Source of the DNA: Acetobacter ascendens
GTDB lineage: Bacteria; Pseudomonadota; Alphaproteobacteria; Acetobacterales; Acetobacteraceae
DNA: 64,000 nt
Assembly (NCBI RefSeq): GCF_001766235.1
Contig: NZ_CP015164.1
Span: 1,949,001-2,013,000 of the forward strand
Reading direction: 5' to 3'
The position numbers and the translations under genes are program-made. Positions 62,723 to 64,000 of this stretch are shown in pieces. Positions within the stretch are counted from its first letter, which is position 1, and each line of letters starts with the position of its first letter. The notes beneath the pieces were generated by a model. It saw only the letters and a program-made list of their open reading frames with translations, did not search any database and had not been told where the DNA came from.

Positions 62723-62916
62723 TGGCACGTGAAGCACTCAACTGGCGGGAGCTAGATCCTAAAATCCGGCACTATGCCCGCTGTGGTTTCAGTATTCGCC
62801 GTCAAGCCAGCAAGCTGAGTATTTCGGAAATATCCATTAAAAAGCGCCGTGCTTTTCTTGGAATTACAAAGAATAAGCATGCAGCGCAGGAGAATTCTTC
62901 TCATGTCGCGTCATAA
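62722..62916 (+). CDS. Small phage DNA-binding protein candidate
   Basis: 64 residues, basic, with a helix-turn-helix-like stretch ELDPKIRHYARCGFSIRRQASKLSISEISIKKRRAFLGI. Its ATG shares a base with the preceding stop (TGATG). Confidence 0.55.
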   Translation: MAREALNWRELDPKIRHYARCGFSIRRQASKLSISEISIKKRRAFLGITKNKHAAQENSSHVAS

Positions 62917-63088
62917 AAACGCCAAATCTGCACGCCGGTTTTTCCGCCGCCGTCCTCTCAATACGCGGGTATTGCGTGAAAGTGCGCGCGTGCAGCCTGA
63001 TCTTTCCATGCAGTCGCGCGTGTCCAGTGGCTTTACATGGCGTGCGCCACGCAAGGCCATTCGGCAGACAAGGCAGTACAATGGCTGA
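62903..63088 (+). CDS. Small basic phage protein
   Basis: 61 residues (MSRHKNAKSARRFFRRRPLN and on), Arg-rich. AGGAG ten bases upstream; overlaps both neighbours by a few bases. Possibly nucleic-acid-binding. Confidence 0.5.
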   Translation: MSRHKNAKSARRFFRRRPLNTRVLRESARVQPDLSMQSRVSSGFTWRAPRKAIRQTRQYNG

Positions 63089-63500
63089 GGCGCTGCTGGA
63101 TGGATATGATTTCTGCGGTCGGTTGCGTAATGCCATTGCTGCGGAAAAAAGCCTTGCTGCCTTTGCCCGTAAGCATGGACTGAAAGAACAGTCCGTGCGT
63201 GATGCAGAAGCCATGCAAACTATTAGTGATGGTGTCTGCAAAGCTCTTGGCTTGGTCAAAGTTCTGCGCTATCCAGTGCGGGACGGCAGTGGTCGGCTTG
63301 CATCACTCCGCGAAATCCAAGAAAAACTGAATACTTTTATCCGGCGTTGTGGAACGCAGGAAGCTGCTGCACGCCGGTTTGGTATCAGCAAAGGCCACCT
63401 GTCTAACATCCAGAATGCACGGCGCGGCGTTATGCCTGTGCTTAATGTGCTGGGTTACGGTTTTCCGGTGCTGTGCTTTATTGTTCGGAACGCAGCATGA
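63081..63500 (+). CDS. Phage helix-turn-helix protein
   Basis: 139 residues from the ATG at 63081, which overlaps the previous stop. Contains two repressor-like units: FARKHGLKEQSVRDAEAMQT and CGTQEAAARRFGISKGHLSNIQNARRGV. Ends over the ATGA of the next gene. Confidence 0.6.
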   Translation: MAEALLDGYDFCGRLRNAIAAEKSLAAFARKHGLKEQSVRDAEAMQTISDGVCKALGLVKVLRYPVRDGSGRLASLREIQEKLNTFIRRCGTQEAAARRFGISKGHLSNIQNARRGVMPVLNVLGYGFPVLCFIVRNAA

Positions 63501-63697
63501 GCGGCAAGCTGAAAGCGGCAGAAGTTTCTGCCATGCTGGCCAGCCAGATGGAGGCTTTGGCGCGTGAGCTGCTGCCCGGTGGCAAGAAAACCGGCGCTGA
63601 ATGGATGGCCGGATCTGTAGCAGGTGAACCGGGCACAAAGCTGGCTGTGCATCTGGAGGGTTCGAAAAACCCTCTGGTTTTAGGTCTCTCTGTGTGA
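63497..63697 (+). pseudogene. N-terminus of a phage primase/helicase-like protein, cut by an IS
   Basis: Starts MSGKLKAAEVSAMLASQMEALARELLPGGKKTGAEW; GSVAGEPGTKLAVHLEGSK resembles the zinc-ribbon/Toprim N-terminal part of phage primase-helicases (G-xxxGEPGxSL-V-L-GxKAGVW). The similarity ends at GSK (about 63665), after which IS sequence gives a stop at 63697. Confidence 0.6.
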
Positions 63698-64000
63698 TTC
63701 CCTCTCTTGTGTGATGACTGGAGGAGTGGCTGATGACGCAGTCTGGTTTCTTTGATGTTGAAGAGCGGCTTGCTCGGTTGAGTGGGCTTGGTGACCAACT
63801 TGAAGCATTTTCCCAGACTGTGGATTTTGAGGTATTCCGTCCGGAGCTGAACAAGGCGTTGGCCTATTCAGACAGAAGCAAAGGCGGGCGTCCTCCGTTT
63901 GATCCAGTGCTAATGTTCAAAATTCTGGTCATCCAGACGCTGAACAATTTGTCCGACGAACGGACGGAATACCTGATCAACGACCGCCTGTCCTTCATGC
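63656..64000 (+). mobile_element. IS5-family element, continues past the window
   Basis: Begins at or near a 7-base perfect hairpin GAGGGTT-CGAAA-AACCCTC (63656-63674), where the primase-like frame breaks off. The transposase starts 60 bases further on. The right end is outside the window, so size and duplication cannot be checked. Confidence 0.7.
63733..64000 (+). CDS. IS5-family transposase, partial at window end
   Basis: 89 codons visible: SGFFDVEERLARLSGLGD..., then GGRPPFDPVLMFKILVIQTLNNLSDERTEYLIND, the DUF772 N-terminal domain of IS5-group transposases. GGAG seven to ten bases upstream. It is a third IS5 type, unlike the other two in the window. Confidence 0.85.
   Translation, partial: MTQSGFFDVEERLARLSGLGDQLEAFSQTVDFEVFRPELNKALAYSDRSKGGRPPFDPVLMFKILVIQTLNNLSDERTEYLINDRLSFM

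Overview
The window looks like a chromosomal stretch of an acetic acid bacterium, most likely Acetobacter. The grounds are a 1665-bp IS1380-type element, a PQQ- and haem-dependent periplasmic alcohol dehydrogenase, IS5/IS1031-type and IS110 elements, and an overall gene content typical of Acetobacteraceae. It falls into four parts.

(1) 81-19664 is a catabolic island. On the minus strand lie an OprB-like porin and a tightly coupled operon matching the indole-3-acetate degradation (iac) set: IacA, B, C, D, E, F, G and H homologues, with a ketopantoate-reductase-like protein and a class II aldolase inserted between F and G. On the plus strand lie an aldehyde dehydrogenase, a PQQ-cytochrome c alcohol dehydrogenase, an MFS transporter and an IacI-like SnoaL protein. 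An alcohol such as tryptophol could be oxidised to the aldehyde and the acid by the plus-strand enzymes and then broken down to catechol by the Iac enzymes. An IS3 element, itself split by IS1380, sits between the two halves.

(2) 19838-25480 is a nest of insertion sequences: truncated IS5, IS1380, two tail-to-tail IS110 elements, a 10-bp IS1380 end, and a half IS5 of another type.

(3) 25664-53810 is an accessory and housekeeping mix. Five loci encode members of one Hint (hedgehog/intein) family: two uninterrupted, two frameshifted and one remnant; one of the uninterrupted copies has lost its catalytic residues. Between them lie a broken serine recombinase and a decayed phage-like early region with a CI-like protein. 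Further on are a Tat-exported D-amino-acid-oxidase-like protein whose segments are circularly permuted, coupled to a cytochrome c; a TonB receptor with a Fur-type box; an IalB protein; and many small exported proteins and lipoproteins.

(4) From tRNA-Ala(CGC) at 53961 to the window end is the start of an integrative phage-like element: two DNA methyltransferases, integrase, excisionase, a gene broken by two different ISs, a CI repressor with a co-transcribed lipoprotein, a Cro-like gene, five matching 13-bp operators, and a rightward early operon ending in a primase-like gene cut by another IS5-family element. The right end of this element lies outside the window.
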